The notes under the pieces: generated by a model
Seen by the model: only the letters and a program-made list of their open reading frames with translations
What the model was told of the DNA's origin: nothing
Database searches by the model: none
Assembly (NCBI GenBank): GCA_001541255.1
Contig: LNQR01000066.1
Span: 1 to 44,243, forward strand
Reading direction: 5' to 3'
Length of the DNA stretch: 44,243 nucleotides
DNA from: Candidatus Magnetominusculus xianensis
GTDB lineage: Bacteria > Nitrospirota > Thermodesulfovibrionia > Thermodesulfovibrionales > Magnetobacteriaceae
Made by a program: the position numbers and the translations under genes
Shown: positions 9,048 to 17,133 of the stretch, piece after piece
How positions within the stretch are numbered: the stretch's first letter is position 1
Layout of the letters: each line of letters starts with the position of its first letter

Positions 9048-9082
9048 TATATGCCCCAGATTGATTATAAGGCTGTGGCGGG
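9030..9082 (+). repeat. 14-bp direct repeat at the copy 2/copy 3 junction
   Basis: The 14-mer AAGGCTGTGGCGGG occurs at 9030-9043 (end of copy 2, coding KAVAG) and again at 9069-9082 (start of copy 3, again coding KAVAG). The copies are offset by 39 bp. It looks like a scar of the tandem duplication or of a later small exchange. Confidence 0.75.
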
Positions 9083-10622
9083 GTATGTGTTGGTTTTATG
9101 CCTGGCCTTTTTTTTGATGTTCTATCACATAGGAGAGCGTCCGATGTGGGGAGACGAACTGACCACTGCCCTGCTTGCTGTTAACATTGGCAAGTTCGGC
9201 CTGCCCAAGGTCTCTGACGGCACAAACACCATCACCTATATGGGTGAGGGAATTGACGCAGACAAGTACGGCAACTGGACATGGTCGCCGTGGCTTGCTG
9301 AGTATCTGGCCGCTGGGTCTATTAAAATATTCGGCAAGTCAACCGCCGCTGCGCGCCTGCCTTTTGCCATAACGGGATTTTTGTCTGTGGCGCTGTTAGG
9401 GTTTATTGTCTACCGGATATACGGCAGCCATGAGATATCGCTTATGTCTATGCTTTTCATGTCAACATCAGAGGTCTTTATTTTGCATGTGAGACAGTGC
9501 CGTTACTACCCGCTGATAGTATTTGCTGAGATTATGTTTATTGGCGGCGTTTACTTGTTGTTAAAGGGCCGGAGGACGGCGGCAGTCACCCTTATGGCAG
9601 CAGCCCTTACGATTCAGTTTTATAGTAATTACATAGTTGTTGCCGGAACTCTGATTGCGTTTGCATTTTTTACAGCATATATTTACAAGAGGTACGACAA
9701 GGTTATCAGCACCGGGGCAGCGGCAGTTATATTATTCGCTGTGGCGGCTGCGCCCTGGATAGTATATGCAAGGCCCTGGCGGCAGGCCGGATATGCCGGT
9801 AAAGAAAATATCATAGAAAAAATCGCCTATTATCTCTGGGAAATGAATTTTCATATCACTGCCCTGATAGTTTTCATAGTGCCGCTTATATATCTTGCCA
9901 TTAAATCCATGAACGACAACCGTGAGAGGCAAGTGGCAGATGATATGGAGGCATTTTTCTGGATACTGATTCCATATGTTATTGCCACGGTTTCTTTGGC
10001 GCCCGGGGTGTTTCTGCGCTATCTCCTGCCGCTGCTTCCGGCTGTGTTTGTCTTACAGTCGGCCATATTGAAGCGGTACATTGGCAGCCAAGCTGTACGC
10101 CTTGCATGCGCAGCTCTCTTATGTCTTACAAACTATGCAGCCTACTATCCCCTGTATCCAATAAAATTACTCGACCCTATAAACATACCCTTTCAAATAC
10201 ATCAGCCACGCCTGCCCCTAACGACGCTTATCAGCGCTGCATACACCCCATATGCCGACAGGACAGGGGACATAATAAACTTTCTGAAGAAAGAGGGTGC
10301 AGACGGTCAATCGCTCTTCATTGCAGACTCAGGTATGTCCCTGATATTTTATAACGGGATGAGGATTATCAATACAAAAACAGATATTGCGGGAAATATT
10401 AAAGAACTCCCTGACTGGATATTTACAGAAACTGCTGCCGTCCTGCCCAAAAAGCCCCCTCCCATGTATCCATCTAAAGAAATTGCTGATTTATATACGC
10501 CGATAACCCTGAAGGTTCACGCATCGCGCAAGAGCGGAAGCATCCCTGAGCCAGATATGCACGAATTCTTTGCACCAGAAGAGATGGAGGATATTCTTGT
10601 CTTTAGGAGAAAGCCGGGTTAA
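9051..10622 (+). CDS. GT-C membrane glycosyltransferase (GT39/ArnT-like), copy 3 of 3
   Basis: This is the third tandem paralogue, with 523 residues. Motifs correspond to copies 1 and 2: WGDELTTALLAV (note DEL rather than DEA), FGKSTAAARLPF, HVRQCRYYPL, repeated membrane helices and a soluble C-terminal domain with DSGMSLIFYNGMRIIN. It starts at ATG 9051, three bases after the copy 2 stop, so it belongs to the same transcript as ndh. Its 3' end overlaps the tail of the convergent hybrid kinase gene by 20 bp. An insertion of about 20 residues relative to copy 2 lies before the SAAYTPYADR segment. Substrates cannot be told from sequence. Confidence 0.85.
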   Translation: MPQIDYKAVAGYVLVLCLAFFLMFYHIGERPMWGDELTTALLAVNIGKFGLPKVSDGTNTITYMGEGIDADKYGNWTWSPWLAEYLAAGSIKIFGKSTAAARLPFAITGFLSVALLGFIVYRIYGSHEISLMSMLFMSTSEVFILHVRQCRYYPLIVFAEIMFIGGVYLLLKGRRTAAVTLMAAALTIQFYSNYIVVAGTLIAFAFFTAYIYKRYDKVISTGAAAVILFAVAAAPWIVYARPWRQAGYAGKENIIEKIAYYLWEMNFHITALIVFIVPLIYLAIKSMNDNRERQVADDMEAFFWILIPYVIATVSLAPGVFLRYLLPLLPAVFVLQSAILKRYIGSQAVRLACAALLCLTNYAAYYPLYPIKLLDPINIPFQIHQPRLPLTTLISAAYTPYADRTGDIINFLKKEGADGQSLFIADSGMSLIFYNGMRIINTKTDIAGNIKELPDWIFTETAAVLPKKPPPMYPSKEIADLYTPITLKVHASRKSGSIPEPDMHEFFAPEEMEDILVFRRKPG

Positions 10623-12822
10623 CGTCACCCTCTAATTTACTTACAGCCAACTCTATCATAAACTCAGCCCCGCCTTCCACATTTTTTACCGAAAGTCTGC
10701 CGCCCATGTTTGTCTCTATTATTGTTTTGGACATGTAAAGTCCAATCCCCGTGCCTTCCATCCCCTTTGTTGTGAAATAAGGCTCAAAAATATTTTCTAT
10801 AACATTTTCTGGAATGCCGCCGCCGGTGTCTCTTATCAAAATTATTATTTTACCGCCATCATCGCTGTTACTGATTGTTATTTCTATCTGTCCCCATTTT
10901 GGGGTTACGCCGGGATATTTTATTGAAGTGATGGCATCTCGGGAGTTATTCAATATGTTAAGTATCACCTGGTTAAATTCATTGGGATATCCATCAGTAA
11001 ACAGTTTTACATCGCATTCAGCTCTTAAAGTAATATCAATGGCGCTTTTTTTATACAATTGTGCGAACATCGAGATTAATTTATCTATCGTAGATTTAAC
11101 ATCAAAGCGTACTTTCAGCTTTGAGGGTTTTAGAAAATCCCTAAAATCGTCAATTGTTTTTGACATAAAGTTTACTTGACACATTGTCATATCAACCGCT
11201 TTTGCTACATACTTCCCATCAAATTCACCATAGTCATAAGCGTCTTTTATATCCTGAATAATTAACCCGATGGCATTTATTGGCTGCCTCCATTGGTGTG
11301 CTATTAAACCTATCATTTCCCCCATTGCAGCCATTTTTGATTGATAAATCATTAATTGTTCTTGCCTGCGATGTCTCTCTTCTGAGAGTTTTCGCTCTGT
11401 TATGTCACGAAATATACCCTGCGCAAGTATTTTACCATTAATTTTTATAATGTTGGCGGAAATTTCAACTGAAACCCTGGTGCCGTCTTTTCTTAATATG
11501 TGCGTTTCTAAGAAATGGTGGCAGCCCTCTGCAATTGCGCGTTGAAAAACATTAATAACCCTCCCACGGTCATCCTGTGGATGAATGTCTGTGTATTTCA
11601 TGTGAAGAAGTTCTGATTTACTATATCCAAGTAACACAACAGCCTTTATATTAGCATCCAGCAGATTTCCCTCAGTATCGGCTATCAATATGGCGTCACT
11701 AGCGTTTTCCATCAGGGCATGTGATATTTTTTCCGACTCAAGAAGCGCATGTTCTATTCGTTTTTTCTCAGTTATATCCTTAATAATACCACCAGAGCCT
11801 AAGCAAAAATCTAGCTTACGGCTTATAACACCTAATGTGCCATCATGATCAGCGATATGTTTATCAGCGTTGAACTTATATATGCCATAGCTGGATACCT
11901 CTGAAATAATTGGCTTATTCGATAATTCTTCATCCTTTGTTTTTAGACGAACCTCAAGTCCGAAAGTCTTTCTGTCAACACTTCTTCTTTCATCAAACAG
12001 CTTGGGCGGTTTCAAATTACCAGATTTTTTACCAAGAAAATATGGTAGGACTTCCTCTCTGCTTATATTTTTTACGTCATCCTGATAGAATATTTTACTA
12101 AAATGCTCTCCTATTAGTTCCTCTGGTTCATATCCATAGTGGCGTATAGCGTCATTTATAAAAGTGAATTTGCCATCAGTATCAATTTTATAGACTACGT
12201 CCGGTAAAGTTTGAACAAAAAACTTAAACATCTCCTCAGATTCTTTAATCACGTGTGCCTGTTCAATAAGTTCGTTGTTAAGTCTTTGGAGAGTATCTTT
12301 GGACTCTAAGATTTCCTGATACTGATGAATGACATTTTCATAAGTAGAAAAAAGAAGATTAAATATTTTCCTGTAATTCGAGTAAATAACGTGTGTTGTC
12401 CCTTGGTAGGTTACTTCAAATTCACCACTGACTGTTGCATCAACTATTGGTATTGTATTATTAATATATGATTCAATTTTAGAAATAAGATATTTCTCAT
12501 TATACGGCTTTGTTATATAGTCATCAGATTGTGATTTCAGACCTTCTATTATATCTGTAACTGATTTTAACTCGGTAAGCAATATTACCGGTATTTTATT
12601 AATATCCTTATTATTCTTAATCTCACGACAAAGTTCATATCCATTCATCTCAGGCATATTAATATCACTTATCACTATATCAGGCTTGGTAAATAAAGCT
12701 ATATTCAGACCAAGTCTGCCATTTGATGCAGTAATAACGTCATATCCATTTTTTTGAAGAATGCGCCTCAGTATTTCTAACTGTATCTTTGAATCCTCAA
12801 CGATTAAAATTGTCTTAGCCAA
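10603..12822 (-). CDS. Hybrid sensor: receiver-PAS-PAS-histidine kinase
   Basis: This is a 739-residue cytoplasmic protein with no membrane segment. It begins with a receiver domain (residues 1-120, phosphoacceptor D53 in ISDINMPEMNG). A linker leads to a PAS domain (about 195-350, unusually long because of an insert containing FDERRSVDRKTFG), then a second PAS/PAC domain (about 365-490). A HisKA domain with the phosphoacceptor His in AHQWRQPIN and an HATPase domain (NEFNQVILNILNNSRDAI, then DTGGGIPENV and GTGIGLYMSK) complete it. The HWRQP box is typical of one kinase subfamily. The start is TTG at 12822. No partner regulator is adjacent, so the N-terminal receiver may be the regulatory input. 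Confidence 0.9.
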   Translation of the reverse strand: MAKTILIVEDSKIQLEILRRILQKNGYDVITASNGRLGLNIALFTKPDIVISDINMPEMNGYELCREIKNNKDINKIPVILLTELKSVTDIIEGLKSQSDDYITKPYNEKYLISKIESYINNTIPIVDATVSGEFEVTYQGTTHVIYSNYRKIFNLLFSTYENVIHQYQEILESKDTLQRLNNELIEQAHVIKESEEMFKFFVQTLPDVVYKIDTDGKFTFINDAIRHYGYEPEELIGEHFSKIFYQDDVKNISREEVLPYFLGKKSGNLKPPKLFDERRSVDRKTFGLEVRLKTKDEELSNKPIISEVSSYGIYKFNADKHIADHDGTLGVISRKLDFCLGSGGIIKDITEKKRIEHALLESEKISHALMENASDAILIADTEGNLLDANIKAVVLLGYSKSELLHMKYTDIHPQDDRGRVINVFQRAIAEGCHHFLETHILRKDGTRVSVEISANIIKINGKILAQGIFRDITERKLSEERHRRQEQLMIYQSKMAAMGEMIGLIAHQWRQPINAIGLIIQDIKDAYDYGEFDGKYVAKAVDMTMCQVNFMSKTIDDFRDFLKPSKLKVRFDVKSTIDKLISMFAQLYKKSAIDITLRAECDVKLFTDGYPNEFNQVILNILNNSRDAITSIKYPGVTPKWGQIEITISNSDDGGKIIILIRDTGGGIPENVIENIFEPYFTTKGMEGTGIGLYMSKTIIETNMGGRLSVKNVEGGAEFMIELAVSKLEGDVNPAFS

Positions 12823-12858
12823 TTAACACACCTATACATAAACGTATGATTAACACTC

Positions 12859-12874
12859 TGTGTCACACATTATA
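12859..12874 (-). promoter_or_regulatory. Possible -10 box with overlapping palindrome upstream of the hybrid kinase
   Basis: On the minus strand a TATAAT lies at 12874-12869. It directly abuts the palindrome TGTGTCACACA (12859-12869), which would sit at the transcription start. No convincing -35 element was seen. The palindrome could be a repressor site, but this rests only on symmetry and position. Confidence 0.3.
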
Positions 12875-13015
12875 GCGAGATATTGCATTTGTTTCACACC
12901 AATCATGACTATAGCGGCACCATGTGATATACTAACACATTTGCGATTGGTTGTGTCAACAACAAGTCCATGTATCAGAACTTATTTCGTGTAGATTTTT
13001 ACGTGATGCAACACG

Positions 13016-13255
13016 CTATTTCCCAGATTTCTTTCTTCGCCAACTGACAGTCTCTTTTCTCTCTGAGGAACTTAAACCCTCGGTGATTGCATCAACCCAC
13101 TCAGGCTGTGAGAGAATCTCAAGTGTCTCCTTGTGCCGATCAATATAATCATCGATAAGTTCTGAAAGTATTTCATTGATATCGCGCTTTTCTATTGTCG
13201 CTATGACATTGAGCGTGTCCCGCTTGTCCTCTGGAATCATTACTGTTGATGACAT
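13016..13255 (-). CDS. Ribbon-helix-helix (CopG-like) DNA-binding protein
   Basis: This 79-residue protein has an N-terminal ribbon-helix-helix pattern. A short strand (STVMIPEDKRDTLNVIA) is followed by two helices (KRDINEILSELIDDYIDRHKET), then a basic tail (WRRKKSGK). Such proteins are usually antitoxins or repressors. A clear GGAGG precedes the ATG. No toxin reading frame follows it on the minus strand before the kinase gene. It is therefore an orphan, or it acts on the divergent hicBA promoter 160 bp away. Confidence 0.65.
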   Translation of the reverse strand: MSSTVMIPEDKRDTLNVIATIEKRDINEILSELIDDYIDRHKETLEILSQPEWVDAITEGLSSSERKETVSWRRKKSGK

Positions 13256-13336
13256 ATGCAGCCTCCTGCAAATAGTCTACTTGTTAGGCATTCTATAAGT
13301 CAACACTTCTTTCATGCCCAAGTTCCGATGTCCCTA

Positions 13337-13366
13337 TTGACAAAAACTCTGTAATCCCGATAAGAT
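13337..13366 (+). promoter_or_regulatory. Sigma70-type promoter for hicBA
   Basis: A perfect TTGACA (13337-13342) is separated by 18 bp from TAAGAT (13361-13366). Transcription would start about 42 bases before the hicB ATG at 13415, which has an AAAAGG ribosome-binding site. Confidence 0.6.
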
Positions 13367-13414
13367 ATAAGTGTAAATACAATAGAATCTGCAACTATTC
13401 TTAAAAGGATTTAT

Positions 13415-13615
13415 ATGAAATTACAGTTACATATAGAGCAAGACGAGGCAGGCTATTTCGTGGTTGCAGTACCGGCGCTTCCTGGCTGCCTTTCCCAGGG
13501 CAAGACAAAGGAAGAAGCTATAAAAAACGTACACGAAGCAATAGAGGGCTGGCTTGAGGTTATGAGCTCTAAAAGCGAGTATTCCAGGGGAGAACTTATT
13601 GAGGTTACTGTTTGA
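13415..13615 (+). CDS. hicB: HicB-type antitoxin
   Basis: This 66-residue protein matches the partial RNase-H-like HicB fold: a strand with an acidic turn (EQDEAGYFVVAVPALPGCLSQGKTKEEAIKNVHEAIEGWL) followed by a short C-terminal strand. The VPALPGCLSQGKT and EEAIKNVHEAI segments are diagnostic. It lacks a C-terminal helix-turn-helix or ribbon-helix-helix extension, so it belongs to the short HicB class, and transcriptional autoregulation would need another factor. Its TGA at 13613-13615 is immediately followed by the GTG of hicA. The expected role is to neutralise the HicA mRNA interferase. Confidence 0.88.
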   Translation: MKLQLHIEQDEAGYFVVAVPALPGCLSQGKTKEEAIKNVHEAIEGWLEVMSSKSEYSRGELIEVTV

Positions 13616-13834
13616 GTGTACCGGTTAAGGCTTTGTTCAGGCATGGAGGCTGTCAATAAATTTAAAAGAGCAGGTTGGGGTATAGCAAGACAAAAAGGAT
13701 CTCACGTAATGATGATAAAAGAAGGTTATGAATACACGTTGTCCATACCACTGCATCCTGAACTAGGCCCTGGTATTTTGAAAAAGCTGATACGACAAGC
13801 AAATATTTCCGTGGAGGAGTTTAATAACTTATAG
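13616..13834 (+). CDS. hicA: HicA-type mRNA interferase toxin
   Basis: This 72-residue protein has the dsRNA-binding-like HicA fold, with the catalytic His in the RQKGSHVMMI segment. The LRLCSGMEAVNKFKRAGW N-terminus aligns with the usual HicA opening (LPxLSGKEVIKALxKAGF), so the GTG at 13616, directly after the hicB stop, is the best start rather than the internal ATG at 13643. The C-terminal GPGILKKLIRQANISVEEF helix is typical. HicA cleaves mRNAs and is held inactive by HicB. Order here is antitoxin then toxin. All key features are intact, so the pair looks functional. Confidence 0.88.
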   Translation: MYRLRLCSGMEAVNKFKRAGWGIARQKGSHVMMIKEGYEYTLSIPLHPELGPGILKKLIRQANISVEEFNNL

Positions 13835-13926
13835 GCTTCTACTAATAATCATGATAGCATTTTTTCAATGTCAATAAATCTCTCCCCATTACTGTAGACG
13901 GTTCAGTTACGTCTCCACAAATGGCT

Positions 13927-14403
13927 TTAGTGTTTCGTCAGCATTGCCCCTGCTATGGGGTCGATAGCAATCGTGAGTGTTTTTTTTCTGGTGGACAGAC
14001 TTATCTCACCGCCTGTTGAACCGCCGACGGCATAAAACACTACCTGCCAGCGGCCTCTTCTGAACTCCTTGTCTTCAGCGTCTTTGATTACGATTTTTGT
14101 GTTTTCGGGGAAACTCCTCGTCTTGCCATTAAATGTATATGCCAGTGCGTTGAGGTCAACGGTGACTTTTACGTCCTTACCCTTAGAGGAGGCAAGGACT
14201 GAGGCATATCTCAAATCTGCAAGCAGCGTCCTTGCCGCCGACTTCAACAGCGTCTCAGGCATTCTCGATGTCAACTTTACCGCCACTACCGACAACGCGA
14301 TGGCAAGGATAAGCATAGTCACCATCAGCTCTATGAGCGTAAAGCCCCCGCTGCTGTGATGCCGATTACGACAATGACGATGGCGATTACATGGGGATAT
14401 CAT
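13927..14403 (-). CDS. gspH: Type II secretion pseudopilin, GspH/FimT-like
   Basis: This 158-residue protein has a class III prepilin signal: a 20-residue leader rich in His and Arg, then the cleavage site GG|FTLIELMVTML and a single hydrophobic helix. The conserved Glu at position +5 after cleavage is present. The remaining ~110 residues fit the GspH/FimT periplasmic domain, with its helix LLKSAARTLLADLRYASVLASS. The ATG lies 17 bp inside the end of gspF, so it is coupled to it. This is the last gene of the asd-gspE-gspF-gspH run; the major pseudopilin and outer-membrane secretin are not in the window. Confidence 0.8.
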   Translation of the reverse strand: MISPCNRHRHCRNRHHSSGGFTLIELMVTMLILAIALSVVAVKLTSRMPETLLKSAARTLLADLRYASVLASSKGKDVKVTVDLNALAYTFNGKTRSFPENTKIVIKDAEDKEFRRGRWQVVFYAVGGSTGGEISLSTRKKTLTIAIDPIAGAMLTKH

Positions 14404-15580
14404 TTAAACTAAATATGGCCATAAGCATCGAGATTACAATAAAGGCCACTACGACGGCCATTACAAGTATCATCGCAGGCTCAAGAATGCTTATCAGCCT
14501 TCGTACCATTGTCCTCAGTGTTTTTTCATATGTTGAGGCAGCCTTTAAGAGCATCTCGTCAAGCGCTCCGGTCTCCTCGCCTACTTTCATCATGGAAATC
14601 GCAAGCGGTGGGAATATATTAGCGGCTGCAAGCGGCCCGGCAAGCCCCTTTCCCTCCTTTGCCCCCTTTATGATTTCTTCGATGGTCTGTCTAATGATTA
14701 GATTATTTATAACGTCTTTTACGTTTCTGAGGGCGTCAAGGAGTGGTACGCCGCTCTTTAACAGTGTCCCCAGTGTCCTAGAAAACCTTGCCGTCTCTAC
14801 CGTTACGACAATTCCCTTAAATAGCCTGAGCCTTAAGGCATCAAGGTTTTGCCTGCCAAGTTCTGTGAGCGCGTATCTTTTGTATGCAAAAAAGGCAATG
14901 CCAATCAGCCCCACAACCGCCCACCAGTAATCGCTGAAAAAGCCGCTTATCATCATCAATATCTGTGTGGGCAGGGGCAGGGTCTCACCCATCTCTTCAA
15001 ATATTTTTGCAAATTGAGGTATCACATAGGTCAGCAATATTACTATTGAGACAAGGCCGGTTATACCCAGAAGCACCGGATATATCATTGCCGAGTATAT
15101 GTGCTCTTTCAGCTCGCTTGATGTCTCCAGATAATCGGCAAGTTTCTCCATAACGGCCTCGATAACACCGCCGGACTCGGCTGCCTTTATCATGTTAATA
15201 TAGAGGCGTGTGAATATCTTCGGGTGCTTGGACAGAGACTCTGAGAACGAGTTGCCCTCGCGTATGGTCTTTAAGAGAGACTGAATGATTGCGCGCATCG
15301 AGTCGTTGTCTGAGACCTCAACTAAGATGCTGAGGCTTCTGTCAAGGGGCAGCCCTGCGCCCAACAGTGCCGCCAACTCTGTTGTAAAGGTGAGGACTTC
15401 CTTTGAGCCGGATTTATTGAATATCTCAATCCTGCCCTTCGGTTCAGAGCGCGTAATGGAGAGCGGGATGAGGCGTGAATCCTTAAGAGTGCTTATGACG
15501 GTTTCCTCGTCAGCAGCGTTTATGACACCGCTGCGGTGTTCTCCCTCCCATGAGGCCGCCTTGTAGTAAAATAGGGGTAT
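14387..15580 (-). CDS. gspF: Type II secretion inner-membrane platform protein GspF, probable ATA start
   Basis: With the start at 15580 the protein is 397 residues, the normal GspF length. It contains two T2SSF domains, each about 120 residues (FTTELAALLGAGLPLDRSLSIL near 72-93 and FSRTLGTLLKSGVPLLDALRNV further on), and three membrane helices ending in MAVVVAFIVISMLMAIF. The codon at 15580-15578 is ATA, followed by PLFYYKAASWEGEH, a typical GspF N-terminus. A perfect AGGAGG lies six bases upstream. No ATG, GTG or TTG exists near it in frame; the first conventional start (TTG, 15376) would remove about 68 conserved residues. The ATA is therefore either a rare start or a mutated ATG. Confidence 0.85.
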   Translation of the reverse strand: MPLFYYKAASWEGEHRSGVINAADEETVISTLKDSRLIPLSITRSEPKGRIEIFNKSGSKEVLTFTTELAALLGAGLPLDRSLSILVEVSDNDSMRAIIQSLLKTIREGNSFSESLSKHPKIFTRLYINMIKAAESGGVIEAVMEKLADYLETSSELKEHIYSAMIYPVLLGITGLVSIVILLTYVIPQFAKIFEEMGETLPLPTQILMMISGFFSDYWWAVVGLIGIAFFAYKRYALTELGRQNLDALRLRLFKGIVVTVETARFSRTLGTLLKSGVPLLDALRNVKDVINNLIIRQTIEEIIKGAKEGKGLAGPLAAANIFPPLAISMMKVGEETGALDEMLLKAASTYEKTLRTMVRRLISILEPAMILVMAVVVAFIVISMLMAIFSLNDIPM

Positions 15581-15592
15581 GTTATACCTCCT
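15578..15592 (-). promoter_or_regulatory. Shine-Dalgarno AGGAGG six bases before an ATA codon
   Basis: On the minus strand AGGAGG (15592-15587) lies within the last codons of gspE and is followed by six bases and ATA (15580-15578). Spacing is ideal for initiation. This decides the position of the gspF start even though the codon is not a standard initiator. Confidence 0.75.
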
Positions 15593-17117
15593 GTGTAACC
15601 CTCAGTACCTCGGCAATTGTAGTCTGCCCGGCCCTGACCTTCTCCGCCCCGCTTTCGATAAGTGTTTTCATTCCATGTCTCTTAGCAATGTGCCGGAGTT
15701 CGGTCGAGTCGGTACTTTTTAAGATGGCCTTTTTTAGAGAGTCATTGACAACAAGGAACTCAAATATCCCCTTTCTGCTATAAAACCCCGTCCCCGCGCA
15801 CTGCTCACAGCCCGTGCCCTTATATAGTACAACATCGGGGCTGAGGCCGATTAGTGCAAGTTCGTCGGGTGAGGCCGCCTCATCATCAATGGCCTTGCAG
15901 TTATTGCACACTATGCGCACAAGGCGCTGCGCAAGTACCCCGCGAAGGGTTGACGTAAGCAGAAACGCCTCCACCCCCATGTCAATAAGACGGGTCACTG
16001 CAGAGGGGGCGTCATTCGTGTGCAGCGTGGAAAACACAAGATGACCGGTCAGGGCAGACTGTATGGCTATCTCTGCCGTCTCTACGTCTCTTATCTCCCC
16101 TATCATTATTATGTCGGGGTCTTGTCTGACTATGTGCCTTAGGGTGTTGGCAAAGTTAAGGCCGATTTGCTGCTTCACCTGTATCTGGTTTATGCCGTTG
16201 AGGTGATATTCTATCGGGTCTTCGACTGTAATTATCTTTTTCTCCGGCGTATTAATCTTATCAAGCGCCCCGTAGAGCGTGGTGGTCTTGCCGCTTCCGG
16301 TAGGGCCTGTGACAAGGACGATGCCATGGGGCTTGGTTATCAGGTTGTTAAACCCGCTTAGAATATCATCGGGGAAGCCTAGCTGCGTAAGGTCTATGAC
16401 TATGGATTCCTTGTCGAGAATCCTCATCACGATGCTCTCGCCGTAGAGGGTTGGCACGGTGGAGACGCGCATATCTATTTCTTTTAAGGCAATCTTGAGT
16501 TTTATCCTGCCGTCTTGCGGGAGGCGTCGTTCGGCTATGTTTAACTTGGCCATTATCTTGATTCTTGATATAATGGCGGGCTGGAGCTTTTTTGGCGTGG
16601 ATTCGACCTCTTTCAGCACACCGTCGATGCGGTATCTGACCTTTAGTTCATTCTCGAAGGGTTCAATGTGAATGTCGCTTGCCCTGGCCTGAACTGCCCT
16701 TGAGATCAGGAGGTTGACGAGTTTTATAATAGGGGCCTCAGAGGCAAGCCCCTTAAGGTGGTCAACATCTTCGTCGTAGTCGCTTATGGTGTCGAAACTT
16801 ACATCGCCGATGTCCTCGATTATCTTGTTAATATTTGATTCCCTGCTGTAAAACTTATCAATGTAGTCTCTGACTTCTGCCTCGTCAGCCCCAAATGCCT
16901 CTATTTCATAACCGGTTGCCACTGTGAGGGCGTCAATAGTGCTTATGTCCCACGGCCTTGCCATGATGACCTTCAGACGGTTATCTTCTAAATAACTTGG
17001 AATAATCAGATTATTGCCAATAAAGCGCGAGGATATGCCGTCAAGGACGATGGGGACACGGGGGAAGTCCTCCGGCCCGGCCATCGCAATCTCTCTGTCT
17101 GGTGTCTCTTTGTCCAC
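15582..17117 (-). CDS. gspE: Type II secretion ATPase GspE
   Basis: This 511-residue cytoplasmic hexameric ATPase powers the T2SS pseudopilus. An N-terminal MshEN/GspE-N-like domain occupies about residues 15-90. The core carries Walker A (GPTGSGKTTT, 271-280), an Asp box (ITVEDPIEYHL), Walker B with catalytic Glu341 (IMIGEIRDVETAEIA) and a His box (TGHLVFSTLHTNDA). The zinc-binding CM domain has four Cys (C404, C407, C437, C440). The start is GTG at 17117, 16 bp after the asd stop; the ribosome-binding site is weak. It is followed by gspF, whose Shine-Dalgarno sequence lies in its last codons. Confidence 0.93.
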   Translation of the reverse strand: MDKETPDREIAMAGPEDFPRVPIVLDGISSRFIGNNLIIPSYLEDNRLKVIMARPWDISTIDALTVATGYEIEAFGADEAEVRDYIDKFYSRESNINKIIEDIGDVSFDTISDYDEDVDHLKGLASEAPIIKLVNLLISRAVQARASDIHIEPFENELKVRYRIDGVLKEVESTPKKLQPAIISRIKIMAKLNIAERRLPQDGRIKLKIALKEIDMRVSTVPTLYGESIVMRILDKESIVIDLTQLGFPDDILSGFNNLITKPHGIVLVTGPTGSGKTTTLYGALDKINTPEKKIITVEDPIEYHLNGINQIQVKQQIGLNFANTLRHIVRQDPDIIMIGEIRDVETAEIAIQSALTGHLVFSTLHTNDAPSAVTRLIDMGVEAFLLTSTLRGVLAQRLVRIVCNNCKAIDDEAASPDELALIGLSPDVVLYKGTGCEQCAGTGFYSRKGIFEFLVVNDSLKKAILKSTDSTELRHIAKRHGMKTLIESGAEKVRAGQTTIAEVLRVTQEV

Positions 17118-17133
17118 GCTCTCTTTATCAACT

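Noticed and set aside
14387..15376. GspF starting at TTG 15376
   Set aside because: This removes the conserved first part of the protein, while the frame is open to 15580 with an ideal Shine-Dalgarno sequence and family-like residues.
13927..17117. A complete type II secretion system
   Set aside because: Only E, F and H are present. The secretin, major pseudopilin and the C, L and M components are not in the window.
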